Assembly: GCA_016212095.1 (NCBI GenBank)
Contig: JACRHH010000005.1
Location: 1-64,000 of the forward strand
Origin: Nitrospirota bacterium
GTDB lineage: Bacteria; Nitrospirota; Thermodesulfovibrionia; SZUA-242
DNA length: 64,000 bases
Direction of reading: 5' to 3'
Positions 27,701 to 38,800 of the stretch are shown here, one piece after another (the first letter of the stretch is position 1; the number at the start of each line of letters is the position of its first letter). The notes beneath the pieces are model-generated. The model searched no databases. It had not been told where the DNA came from and saw only the letters and a list, made by a program, of their open reading frames with translations. The position numbers were made by a program, and so were the translations under genes.

Positions 27701-30700
27701 ATGCGTCGTTTAGGCGTGCTTGCGTTTGTATTCTTTTTGTGCCTTTTTGTGTTTGACGCGATGGTGTATGTTCTTGAGGCGGCGCCTCCAACTTATACCC
27801 CGTTGTCGTCTGTGTCGATGACCACGGCTGATGGCACAGAGATATGGGGTTCCAGGATTGCCGTAGATAAATTCGGTGACTTGTTCGTCCTGGATCGGTT
27901 TAATGGGAAAATAAGGGTTTTCCATGTCGATACGGACGGTGCCGGGCCTGATGTGCAGAGCGAAATATCGGAGATAGCGTACCCGCGAGACAGTCAGCCT
28001 ACTGCTATAGCTGCTGACGGAAGTGGCAGGCTTATTGTGGCCGAGGGCGATGGTTCCGTGAAAATATATCAGAAGTCTTACAATGCGGATCACTCCTTCA
28101 TTAATGACTGGACTTATGTGGCCTCGCTTAGCCCGTCAGCATCCTTGATGTGCGATGCAGTCTCGGTTCCTGCCAGGGATTTTTGCAAGGTTACCGACAT
28201 TGAGGTTGCCTCGGATGGCAAGATCTATGTAGTTGATTCGCTTGCTGGCAAGATCCTCGCGTTTGGAAGTAATCTTCAGTTCAGCGCTAACTTGACGACC
28301 ACGATCAATAGCGGTCTTGCTCTGCTTTCAAGTAGTGATACTGTTCTTAAGAGTGCGGTTAACAAGCCTGTGTCGGTTGCTGAGTCCGGCGGTATCCTTT
28401 ATGTTGGTGATTGTCCGCTTGAGTATGTGGCCTCAGTGGGTACGTCAACATATACCTCGCGCATTATTAAGCTTAATCTTGGAACGAGTGCGGTATCTGC
28501 TTTCCGGACTACATTTGTTTCATCTGGCAAGTATGTTGATCATAATGAGGGGAACATATCTTTTCCGGCAGGTCTGGTTGTGTATGGCGGATATATTTAT
28601 GTTGCCGATCCTGGGCAGTTTGCAATTCAGGTTTTCGATGCGAATGGGGCTTATCAGGGGTGTACCGATGCAAATGCGGACGGCGTATATGATGGTTGTC
28701 TTTATGTGACCAGTAATCTTATGCGCACGGTTAATGATATTGCTATCGGAGAAGATGATGTTGTGTATGTTAGTTCAATTAATACCCACGATGTGAAGCG
28801 GTTTGCCTTGAGCGGGTCTCTTTTGGTGAATCCGGATGAGATGTTTTTTGAGGCGTTGGGTGCAAGTTCGATACCTGTCAAGAAAGCCGATATCGCAAGG
28901 CCGAGTTCTTCCGGTGTGTTAAGCTGGAGCGCTGTAGGTGATGCAAGCTGGCTTTGTCTTTCGGCTGATCCGAACTGGACGCCTCAGGGGGGGTGTTCTC
29001 AGAGCTTGTCGGGAACGCAGTCCGCAGGTGTCAGTGCGTCCAGTTTTTATGTCGGAATTAATCATGTTGGTCTTTTGAAGGGTGTTGATTATGTTGGCTC
29101 GGTAAGGGTGTGTAATTCGACGACCGCTGCATGTGATACGGTTGCCGTGACAGTCAGGATAAATGCCGGAAGTCTGCTGTGTGGTGACGGTAATGCTCCT
29201 GTGCCGTTTACAGTTGAGGATGGCGCTCCGGCGTATTGCTCATCTTGCACTCTGGGGACGACCGATGGTAGTCCGGTGCCTGCGAGCGTTGCTATTGATT
29301 GTGCATCCGGTTTGTGTCCGTCCTGGCTTACGGTGACTCGCAGAGCTTCATCAAATGTGGTTGACTTCTGTGCTGTAGAGGGGGCGGTTGCTGGGTTCTT
29401 TGATAGTGAGACGGTCGTATTCTCTGATCCCAGTACTGTGTTGTTGCCGGCTCATGTTGATACCAGTCTGAGTATCGTCTCGTCAGGGAATGGCCAGATT
29501 ACGGTCAATACCAATATAGACGCGAATTTCACTATAACTGGGAATTATACTCCGGCTACTGTATTTAATGGCCCAACTGTGGCTGGAACGTGGACAAGTC
29601 CGTCAACGTGGGGTGGATGTTACGATATAGTTTATGGTGTTCAGGCCGGATATTTTACTCCGCCTACCGAGAAGGTGTGTATGCCTGCCGGTGGTTCTAT
29701 CGTGTTCAATGGCACTTACAAGCAGCCGAGGATTGCTGCTGTTATGGGGGCTGGAAGCATGAATACGAGCGAAGTCCGTGTTATGGACATAAATGGAGCG
29801 CAGACGGCATCGTTTACCGCATTTGATGCGGCTAAGGTCAGGTATGGCGCGCGTACTGCAATGGGCGATGTTGACGGTGATGGCGCTGACGAGATAGTCG
29901 TGGCCAAGGGTGAGGGTGGTGTAAATAATAGTGAGATCAAGGTGTTCAAGCTTAATGGGGCTCCGTTGAGCGGTGCCAATTTTATCGCGTTTTCCACTTT
30001 GTACATGAATGGTGCGAGAGTGGCGAGTGCGGATTTCGATGGGGATGGGCAGGATGAGATAGTTGTTGGGACATCAGAGAATCGAGCTCTTGTCCGGGTG
30101 CTTAAATATGATGCTGCCGGTCAGAGAATGGTTGACACTGGAGTGATGTTTAATGCTTTCCCGTCCGCATCGTATGGCGTGAATATCGCAACGGCCATGT
30201 TTGATGTGACATCCGACACTATACCGGATCCTGTAATTGTAACCACAACCGGTAGCGGGAAGCTTTCCGACCCCCAGATGAAGATATGGAAGATTAACGC
30301 GGGTGGCGCTGTTGGTTCATGGACTGTAGCGGATACCGGCATCGCTATTCCTGTGTCTGGATTCTTGCTCGCGGATGCTACCGGATTTGGCGCGTCAACT
30401 GCGGCATACAAGACAATAATTGCAGCCGGTACGGGTGCTAACGGCGGAATCGTTGAAATATATGATACAACCGGATGGAATTCGTGCTCTATAGCGATAA
30501 ACGAATATAACGGTGCGTGTTCATTGCCGTCATTTAGCAGTCGAACACTTTGCATTGCAAACAGTGGAGTCTGGACTGCTGGTTCTGTTGTCAGGCAGAG
30601 TGATGGAATAGAACTGGCGGTAGGCGACATGAATGCGGATGGTTCGATTGAGGTTCTTGTCGGACTGGGCGCGGGAGCGGATACAGATTCTAAACTTATT

Positions 30701-30805
30701 GTTTTTGGTGCCGATACATGTAACTTGAAAGCCCCATATACAATGAATCCATTTCCTGTTGCAAAGTTCGGAGCACGGGCATCAATCGGTCATACGGGGA
30801 ATTAA
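27701..30805 (+). CDS. secreted NHL/FG-GAP double-propeller protein with BACON-like domains
   Basis: Product of 1034 residues from ATG 27701, chosen because GGAGGGG lies just upstream and the signal peptide (RRLGVLAFVFFLCLFVF) follows. Domain order by inspection: NHL-like propeller (about 45-400), two Cys-containing BACON-like beta-sandwiches (about 400-620), a short PEGA-like domain (about 625-690, VNTNIDANFTITGN), then an FG-GAP propeller (about 690-1030) with calcium-type loops DVDGDGADEIVVA, DFDGDGQDEIVVG and DMNADGSIEVLVG. It carries one copy of a C-x10-C-x6-W module (30518-30574) also found four times in the next gene. No heme motif. It is the first gene of the giant cytochrome operon, so a surface adaptor for those cytochromes is likely (inference). 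Confidence 0.8.
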   Translation: MRRLGVLAFVFFLCLFVFDAMVYVLEAAPPTYTPLSSVSMTTADGTEIWGSRIAVDKFGDLFVLDRFNGKIRVFHVDTDGAGPDVQSEISEIAYPRDSQPTAIAADGSGRLIVAEGDGSVKIYQKSYNADHSFINDWTYVASLSPSASLMCDAVSVPARDFCKVTDIEVASDGKIYVVDSLAGKILAFGSNLQFSANLTTTINSGLALLSSSDTVLKSAVNKPVSVAESGGILYVGDCPLEYVASVGTSTYTSRIIKLNLGTSAVSAFRTTFVSSGKYVDHNEGNISFPAGLVVYGGYIYVADPGQFAIQVFDANGAYQGCTDANADGVYDGCLYVTSNLMRTVNDIAIGEDDVVYVSSINTHDVKRFALSGSLLVNPDEMFFEALGASSIPVKKADIARPSSSGVLSWSAVGDASWLCLSADPNWTPQGGCSQSLSGTQSAGVSASSFYVGINHVGLLKGVDYVGSVRVCNSTTAACDTVAVTVRINAGSLLCGDGNAPVPFTVEDGAPAYCSSCTLGTTDGSPVPASVAIDCASGLCPSWLTVTRRASSNVVDFCAVEGAVAGFFDSETVVFSDPSTVLLPAHVDTSLSIVSSGNGQITVNTNIDANFTITGNYTPATVFNGPTVAGTWTSPSTWGGCYDIVYGVQAGYFTPPTEKVCMPAGGSIVFNGTYKQPRIAAVMGAGSMNTSEVRVMDINGAQTASFTAFDAAKVRYGARTAMGDVDGDGADEIVVAKGEGGVNNSEIKVFKLNGAPLSGANFIAFSTLYMNGARVASADFDGDGQDEIVVGTSENRALVRVLKYDAAGQRMVDTGVMFNAFPSASYGVNIATAMFDVTSDTIPDPVIVTTTGSGKLSDPQMKIWKINAGGAVGSWTVADTGIAIPVSGFLLADATGFGASTAAYKTIIAAGTGANGGIVEIYDTTGWNSCSIAINEYNGACSLPSFSSRTLCIANSGVWTAGSVVRQSDGIELAVGDMNADGSIEVLVGLGAGADTDSKLIVFGADTCNLKAPYTMNPFPVAKFGARASIGHTGN

Positions 30806-30818
30806 TCGGGGGTAACAC

Positions 30819-33800
30819 ATGAGACAAAGGTTTCTCGCGGTAAGTATAAAGGCCGCTCTGTTATTGATTCTTGCAGTAGCGCCGGCATTTGCGCTGGATG
30901 CGCCACATGATGGTACAAACCAGATAGCGTGTGGTAAGTGCCATTGGATATTTGGGTACACGACGCCGCCTACGTGGGCATCAACACAGATGGATATCGA
31001 TGATACGGCAATCAATCGAGTCTGCTGGACATGTCATAATGATGTGACGTCGCGCATGAAGAGGACTCATTCCGCGGCCACTCTTGGTTCGAAATATGGC
31101 AGCACTTGGACTTATGACTGTAAAATATGCCATAACAATCATTTGCATAACCAGAAGAATATTGCAGGCTTTGAGCTTGCTACCGGAAATGTCTCTTCCA
31201 GTGAAGCATATAACGCCAATCGTAATACGACCAAGGTTTTACTTAAGACAAGTGGTAACCTGTCGTTCCAGTGGGGTACGGATGACTGGAAGGGGTATGT
31301 TGTATTGGTTAATGCCACAACCGCTTATAATATTGTTGGAAGTGATGCTTCATCAATAACCGTGGAGGGTAATGTTGCATTAACTTCCGGAACGTTTGCT
31401 TTCTTGCGTGGCATGTACATTGACAATGTTGTAAATACGAAGTCAGTCAAGTTTTTTGATAAGGACGGCACTAGGACAAATTATTCCTTTGTAGATAGCG
31501 ATAGTGATACGCAGCATCAAGGTGTCTGCGAGGTCTGTCATACTCAGACACTCTATTTTCGTGCTGATGGCAACGTGTGCGATGATTTGCAGTACAAGAC
31601 GCAGGCAGCTTGCACCGGTGCCGGTAAGACGTGGGGGGCTTGGGGTTGTAGCAACACAACATATAAAACTAAATCTACATGCGAAAGCGGTGGCGGTACA
31701 TGGAGGGCTCCACATGCATATAGTGTGCAGCCGACTGAGACTTGCACTAATTGTCACGTAACATTTGATGGCTTTAGGCCTTCAGCATGTTTTTCATGTC
31801 ATGGTCAAACCGGTCATTCTGGTGCGCCATTGGTTGCAACTGATATCGTCAATGATCCTGTTCGTGGTGCAACCGGTCATACGGCGGCGCAAATTATCGG
31901 ACAGCATCAGCTTCATGCGATAGATAAGAAGTATTCATGCAATATATGTCATGCCCGTAATGGTATGCCATCAAAGGATGGCAAGATAACAATTGGTTTC
32001 AGCGGTATTGCATTGCCGGCAGGTGCGGCTCCGCAGTATGATGGAATCGATTTCTCCAACGCAAATTACAGCTACAATGCTACTAATGGCACAATAATTA
32101 CAACAATTGATCCGACAAAGCAAACGTGTAATAATGTCTACTGCCACAGTTCTGGGCAGAGCGAAGATGGTAACACTGCGGTTCCGTATTACACAGGATC
32201 ACCTAATTGGACAGACCCGCAGAGTGTCGGTTGCGGCGATTGTCATCCGACACTAACCCCGGTATGCTCAAAGTCGCAGTATAAAGATCAGCTTGCCTGT
32301 GAGACTGCGGGTGGCATATGGAAGCCCGGCATATGGAGCGGCAGCCATAACAAGCATTTGTGGGGCGTTTCGATTCAGGTCGGATGCAGCAATTGTCACC
32401 CCGGTGTCGTGGATTCACCTCTTTCAAATAATTCTGCTACGCACATTAACGGTCAGATTAACGTAACTGATGAGTATGACGGTGGCGGACGTCCTGGTAA
32501 TGGTTACGGCGCCTGTAATCAGGCATATTGCCATAGCTCAGGACAGGGGGCAACGCCTGACGATCCGAATCCGTATTATTATGGACGTGTGGTTTGGGGA
32601 CAGGCGAACAGTGTGGGTTGCGGTATCTGTCATCCGACAGCGGAATGTAGCAATACCCTCTACACTACCAGAGCCGACTGTATTAACAATGGTGCAACAT
32701 GGACTCCTGTAATCAGTACAGGTAGTCATGCCAACCATATTACGCAGGGGGTAATATGTGAAAATTGCCATGATGGTGCTGGCGATGCAAGCGACAATAC
32801 CCCGTATGCTACATCGAATCATAGAAACCACCTGATTGAAGTGGGTAATGCAGTGACAGGCCTCACATATTCAGCAGGTGGCGCTGCCGGTAACGGATAC
32901 GGAAATTGCACGAACGCGACATGTCATACCAATGTTCAGAATGAGGGGGGTATAGGCTCGCAATTGAGGCCTACACCTGTCTGGGGTTCGCTTGGTGCCG
33001 GCGGCAATTCATGTGGAATATGTCATCTTGGCGACGGCAAGCATGGACAAGCTACATTAATGCAGAGCGGGAGCCATCAGAAACACGTAAGCTATAACGG
33101 TGGTCAATTATTAATTGACACTCTAAATCCGAATTGCTCTGCATATTGCCACAACACGGCTGGCTATCAGACAGCCAAACACAATAATAGCAATATTGAT
33201 GTCATATTCTCAGCCCCGGTTGGAGGAGCATATAGCCAGGTCTCGAATCCTCCTTCGAACGGGTATGGAACCTGTTCTACCGTATATTGCCACGACCCGG
33301 GTGCCGTAGGAACTGTGACTATGACATGGGGTGGAACACTCTCGGACGCCTTGGAATGCGATTCATGTCATGGCGGAAACCGGCTTGCAACCAATACGGC
33401 AGGATTTGGGATGATGAATACAGGCGCGCATTCGGCGCATATCAATAATGCAGATGCTGAACTTGCAACATTTGGTTGCGGCAAGTGCCATTTCAATACT
33501 GTTACAGATGGGAATGACAGGCTGATTACGGGATCATCACATATTAACTTTGCAAAGGACGTGCCTGTGAATTGCAATTCGTGCCATCAGAACGGTAGTA
33601 GCGTTGCAGTAGGGCCGCCTGTATGGACAAGTGGAAGCATCTTGGACTGCAAGGGTTGTCACGGTTCCGGCGGGACGTCAAGTTTTGGAGAACCTGACAC
33701 CGGGTTGTCGGGAACGACACATGCCAAGCACGTTATTCAGGCAGCCGATTGTGGTCGCTGTCATAATGGAACAACTACCACTGGAACCGATATAACCGGA

Positions 33801-35843
33801 ACGTTGCACCTGAATTCGGTCAAGGATGTTGTTATGTCTGTTACATATGGCGGTACGTATTCAGCAGGAACCGGATGCTCTAATGTCTATTGTCATGATC
33901 CGTCCAACCAGGGCAATCTCAGCCCGGTTTGGGGCGGTAGTCTGCCGGATTCCGCCGAATGTGACTCGTGTCACGGCGGTAATGTCGCATCAACGGCAAC
34001 AAGCGGACGCGGCCCCATGAATAGCGGATCCCATGCGGCACATATCAACAAGAGCGGTGTCTATTGTGGCGATTGCCATTCAGCTACCGTTACCGTTCCG
34101 AATGATAGATCAATTTCTGGTGCAGCGCATGTCAATACTGTAAAGGATGTCAGCATTGCTGCCGCACGTGGTGGCGATGGTTTTGACTATAGTTCTGTGT
34201 CCGGCAAGTGTTCAACAACATCTTGTCATGGTTCGTTATCACCTGCATGGGGTGCGCTTGGAGCAGGGTGTGCAACCTGTCACGGCATGGCTGTAAATCC
34301 TGCTGATGGCCGTGACACCGCCGGTGACACAGGGAACACGGATGCTCAGGTTGGCGCGCACGTTGCGCATCTTTCGGGTGGGCATGGTTATGCGCAGGCT
34401 GTAACATGTGGAACATGTCATAATGTGCCTGTTGATGTTATGGATGCCGGACATATTGACAGCATATTACCTGCCGAGGTTTCAATTTCGGGTTCTCGTG
34501 CCACCGGCCTTGGTGCGCTGACCGGTTTATCCTTTAATCCGGCAACAAGACAGTGTTCCAATACCTGGTGTCATGGTGCCGGTCTTGTTACGGGCGATCA
34601 TGTGCCTACATGGAATGTTCCTGTTCTGACCGGGATTGCGACGAATGACTGCACTCAGTGTCACGGTTATCCACCTGCCGGTATACCTGCTCACACCGGT
34701 AAGGTGCCGACAGATTGCATCACGTGTCATGATTATGGAATTAATGCGGCAGGCACTGGATTCAATATCACAACATACCATATCAACGGTGTGGTTGAAG
34801 GCGGCGGCGATGCATGTATAGATTGTCATAGCGCAGCGGGCGGCTTGCTTGGCGGCTCAGCCCCTGATGCCACACATGCAAAGCATGTCGGGAATTATTA
34901 TGTCAATAGCGCGGTTTCAACGAATGGTTATGGTACAACCAATCCTGAATGGCTGTCTGTAAACATCAATCCTGCAAACGGATCATATGAATTCGGTTGT
35001 GGAAACTGTCATCCCGCCAGTTCAACCAATCATATGAACGGTGTTGTTGATATAAGCCTGAACAGCACTCATGGCGGCGCAATCAAGTCGAAGAATGGAG
35101 TTGCAACCGATACGGACGGTTATGTGCGTACAGGCGATACCGGATTCAACATGGTTGGTGACGAGAGGGTTACTTGTACAGCCGCATACTGCCACTCGGA
35201 CAGCATGGGCGGATATGCAAGTTCGCCTGAATGGTTCACCGGAGCATTCGCGGCGGCAGACTATTGCGCAAATTGTCACGGCAATACACCTGCCGGAACA
35301 TCGCACAATGCACACATGAATACGATTACAATTCATTACAGTAATATTTACAACGGAACCAGCGGATTGCTCACGCCTGCCGAAGTCCATGGTTTGGGCG
35401 AATCCCTGACGATCAACTGCAATCTATGTCATGCAAACACGTTAACGGTTGCGAGAAATGACAAGAACGCGGCTTGTACGACTTGTCACACTACCGGGGT
35501 AAACGCTATCGCCACTGCTGATCTGAGCAGGGATTACCATGTGAACGGTACTGCGGATGTGCAGTTTGCCGCAGTTAATGTGAAATCCAAGGCTCAGCTC
35601 AGGAATTCGAGCAAGCCTGCCGAATGGAATCGATTCGATGTGGATGGCGATGGTGTATTGAGTACTGGTGATTACAAGACTGCCGGAGCTCATGATGTTT
35701 CAGTTCTGCCATTGAGTGCCGGAACATTCAACAAGAACATTCAGACCGGGTCGGTTACCTGTGCCGTTGTCTGTCATAACAATCAGCAGGCAACATGGAA
35801 TGGAACCGTGACGTGCGGAAGCTGCCATGTGGATCTTCAGTAA
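30819..35843 (+). CDS. giant multiheme c-type cytochrome, about 39 potential hemes
   Basis: Product of 1674 residues with signal peptide (about 1-25, PAFALDA). By my count 29 CXXCH, 8 CX4CH (e.g. CNNVYCH, CSNVYCH, CTAAYCH) and 2 CX3CH (CSAYCH, CAVVCH). The CX4CH...CXXCH alternation is the Geobacter-type motif (TIGR01904/PF09698). Four copies of a C-x10-C-x6-W module without His interrupt the N-terminal third (31578-32702). It contains one full copy of a 200-residue hexaheme module (33273-33875) shared with the next gene. It lies 13 bp after the propeller gene and 8 bp before the next cytochrome. Extracellular or periplasmic location expected. Confidence 0.93.
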   Translation: MRQRFLAVSIKAALLLILAVAPAFALDAPHDGTNQIACGKCHWIFGYTTPPTWASTQMDIDDTAINRVCWTCHNDVTSRMKRTHSAATLGSKYGSTWTYDCKICHNNHLHNQKNIAGFELATGNVSSSEAYNANRNTTKVLLKTSGNLSFQWGTDDWKGYVVLVNATTAYNIVGSDASSITVEGNVALTSGTFAFLRGMYIDNVVNTKSVKFFDKDGTRTNYSFVDSDSDTQHQGVCEVCHTQTLYFRADGNVCDDLQYKTQAACTGAGKTWGAWGCSNTTYKTKSTCESGGGTWRAPHAYSVQPTETCTNCHVTFDGFRPSACFSCHGQTGHSGAPLVATDIVNDPVRGATGHTAAQIIGQHQLHAIDKKYSCNICHARNGMPSKDGKITIGFSGIALPAGAAPQYDGIDFSNANYSYNATNGTIITTIDPTKQTCNNVYCHSSGQSEDGNTAVPYYTGSPNWTDPQSVGCGDCHPTLTPVCSKSQYKDQLACETAGGIWKPGIWSGSHNKHLWGVSIQVGCSNCHPGVVDSPLSNNSATHINGQINVTDEYDGGGRPGNGYGACNQAYCHSSGQGATPDDPNPYYYGRVVWGQANSVGCGICHPTAECSNTLYTTRADCINNGATWTPVISTGSHANHITQGVICENCHDGAGDASDNTPYATSNHRNHLIEVGNAVTGLTYSAGGAAGNGYGNCTNATCHTNVQNEGGIGSQLRPTPVWGSLGAGGNSCGICHLGDGKHGQATLMQSGSHQKHVSYNGGQLLIDTLNPNCSAYCHNTAGYQTAKHNNSNIDVIFSAPVGGAYSQVSNPPSNGYGTCSTVYCHDPGAVGTVTMTWGGTLSDALECDSCHGGNRLATNTAGFGMMNTGAHSAHINNADAELATFGCGKCHFNTVTDGNDRLITGSSHINFAKDVPVNCNSCHQNGSSVAVGPPVWTSGSILDCKGCHGSGGTSSFGEPDTGLSGTTHAKHVIQAADCGRCHNGTTTTGTDITGTLHLNSVKDVVMSVTYGGTYSAGTGCSNVYCHDPSNQGNLSPVWGGSLPDSAECDSCHGGNVASTATSGRGPMNSGSHAAHINKSGVYCGDCHSATVTVPNDRSISGAAHVNTVKDVSIAAARGGDGFDYSSVSGKCSTTSCHGSLSPAWGALGAGCATCHGMAVNPADGRDTAGDTGNTDAQVGAHVAHLSGGHGYAQAVTCGTCHNVPVDVMDAGHIDSILPAEVSISGSRATGLGALTGLSFNPATRQCSNTWCHGAGLVTGDHVPTWNVPVLTGIATNDCTQCHGYPPAGIPAHTGKVPTDCITCHDYGINAAGTGFNITTYHINGVVEGGGDACIDCHSAAGGLLGGSAPDATHAKHVGNYYVNSAVSTNGYGTTNPEWLSVNINPANGSYEFGCGNCHPASSTNHMNGVVDISLNSTHGGAIKSKNGVATDTDGYVRTGDTGFNMVGDERVTCTAAYCHSDSMGGYASSPEWFTGAFAAADYCANCHGNTPAGTSHNAHMNTITIHYSNIYNGTSGLLTPAEVHGLGESLTINCNLCHANTLTVARNDKNAACTTCHTTGVNAIATADLSRDYHVNGTADVQFAAVNVKSKAQLRNSSKPAEWNRFDVDGDGVLSTGDYKTAGAHDVSVLPLSAGTFNKNIQTGSVTCAVVCHNNQQATWNGTVTCGSCHVDLQ

Positions 35844-35851
35844 GGCGGTAA

Positions 35852-38800
35852 TTGCGCATGGCAACTGAATCATTTCTTGGAAAATTCGCAAACGTGGAAA
35901 AGGTGAGGGCTCGAATGATGGGAGAGGACATTATAAGACTGTTTGGGGCGCATGCTGGCTTCTTTAACAGGGCTAGCCGCGTTGCGATCCTTGCCTTGAT
36001 GCTGACGGTTTCATATATAGCCGCGATGCCTGTCCAGGCAGAAGCTCTTAACGGGACAACGGCCGGCACGGCGAATGCCGTGTCTGCCGATGGGGGGATC
36101 GATGTAAGCGCTTCATATACCGATGATACAAACGGGAATAACACCCTTTTGATTGAATGGGGCATTGCTGATTTTTCCATGGGGGCGCAGACTGTATTGC
36201 ATTCGGCGAATCCCTACAACTATACGATTACCGGGTTGACAAACGGCACAGCTTATCAGGTACGTATAACATATCAGGATGTTGACGGCATAATTGCAGG
36301 CACTGCGATTAATATAATTGCAAATGTCATACCGTCCAACCAGCTTATTCATAACTCAGCCACAACGCGGTCAGCTAAATGGGGCGGTTTGTGGGGAGTT
36401 GCCGGAGGGAAGTATGGCGAGTTTACATGCTATACCTGCCATGAATCCAATGCGGCCAACATCAAGGCGCTAAGGTCAGTCATTGCATCTCCAAACTCGC
36501 CTCTGGACAGTTTCCCCGGAAGTTCCGTTGTTGCACTGGATGCGAGGGATGGACAATCATCGTATGGCGACGACCTTGGAACGCACGCAACATCGACGAA
36601 GGTGTGTGAGGTTTGTCATAGCCAGACAAGTTATCATCGTTACGACACAGCCGGGCAGACTGTGCTGGATCATAACAACGCACGTGACTGCACGCGTTGT
36701 CATCGTCATAATACCGGTTTCCGCGGCTCAGGATGCGATTCATGTCATGGAAATCCGCCGATCAACATAGCCACGATGGTTGGATTTACCAACCCCAGTT
36801 CAACCGGGTCGATAACCGCGGGAGCGCACAACAAACATGCCAATGACAGGGGCATTACGTGTGAAACCTGCCACAGTGGCAGCGCCGGATCGGGTGTGAC
36901 TCACGATGCCGGAACTGTGACTATCGGATTTTCGATATTCAACGGCAACTATGATGGCGGCACGTATGATGGACAGGCTACTGTTACTTACGACTCGACA
37001 AGTTTCACCTCAATTACCAATACAGACTCCCTGACTTGTTCGGGCGTTTATTGCCATTCCAACGCAATGCCTTTGAGCGGAACAAATGTTTATGCCTCGC
37101 CCGTATGGAACGATGGCTCAGGCCAGACTTGCGGCTCGTGCCACAGCGCTCCGGGTGATGTGAGCCGTACCTGGTCATCCAGTCACAATACCCATGCGGC
37201 AAACTATGCATACACTTGTGATAACTGCCATTCACTTACTGCGGGCAGCAACAGCACAATTGTTGATTATTCAAGGCACGTCAATGACGTAAAAGATGTG
37301 GCAATGGCAGCGACATACGGCGGAACATATGCCGCCGGGCAGTGTTCGAACGTCTACTGTCACAGCAACGGCAACGGCGGAGTTGGCGCTGTTGTTCCAG
37401 AATGGACTGTTACAGTCATGACATGTGATTCATGTCATTTGACGCCTCCCGGAACCGGCAGCCACAATGCTCATACGGTAAGCGCAAACTGCACGACCTG
37501 TCATAACGCTACAACTAGCGATGGCGCCACGATTGCCGACAAGACGAAACATGCCAACAAGGTTAAGGACATTGTGTTTGCAACCGGATACGGCGGCACG
37601 TATACACCGGGTGTTGGTTGTTCCAATGTTTATTGCCACGATTCGTCCTCGCTTGGCGTGCTGAGCCCTGCGTGGGGCGGCAGTCTCCCCGACAAGCCTG
37701 AGTGCGATTCATGTCATGGAGGCAACCGTAATTCCACGAATACAGCAGGAAACGGGCCGATGACAATGGGCGCACATACGGCGCATATGAACAATGCCGA
37801 CATTAACCTTGGCTCGTTCGGATGCGGCAAATGTCATGCGGCCACTGTTACTGACGGCAATGATCGTCTTATCACCGGCCCTTCCAGTCATGTCAACATG
37901 ATGGTTGATGTGCCGACTGCCTGTACTACATGCCATAAGGATGGACACGGTACGGCGGTTTCACCTCCGGCATGGACAAGCGGAACCAATCTGACCTGCA
38001 AGGGATGTCATGGAACATCCAATTCACTGTTTGGCGAACCCGGTTACCTGTCCACCAACAGTCATCCGAAGCACGTAAAGTCGGCAACGGATTGCGGCAA
38101 GTGTCACAACAGCACTTCGACGACAGGGACATCCATAACGGGCGCATTGCATCTTAACGGTGTTAGCAATGTGAATTTCGACGCACAGTATGGCGGCACG
38201 TACACACAGGGTGTCGGATGCTCAAGCGTCTACTGCCACGATCCATCCAGCATCGGGACTGTCAGCCCGGTCTGGGGTGTGGGTACGCTGCCCGATACGG
38301 CAGAGTGTGATTCCTGCCATGGCGGCAACAAGACTTCGACCAATACTGCCGGCAAGGGGCCGATTACAACCGGAGCGCATACTGCCCATATTGCCAATGC
38401 CGACGTCAATCTCGGAACATTCTATTGCAGCAAGTGCCATTACAATACCGTAACAAACGGCAACGATCGCTATATAACCGGAACTGTTCATGTCAACAGA
38501 ACCGTTGATGTTCCTGTAACATGCACAACCGCATGTCATAACGACGGTCATGGAACATCGGCTGCCCCGCCAACATGGACAAGCGGAACGAACCTCGCAT
38601 GCAAGGGATGTCACGGATCAACATCATCGCTATATGGTGAGCCGGATTATGTTGGCTCGAATAGCCACGCGAAGCATGTGTCCGCCGCGTCCGATTGCGC
38701 GAAGTGCCATAACAGCACGACAACAACCGGAACAAGCATTACCGGCACAATCCACCTGAACAGCGTTGTCAACGTCAGCATGTCGTCCACATACGGCGGA

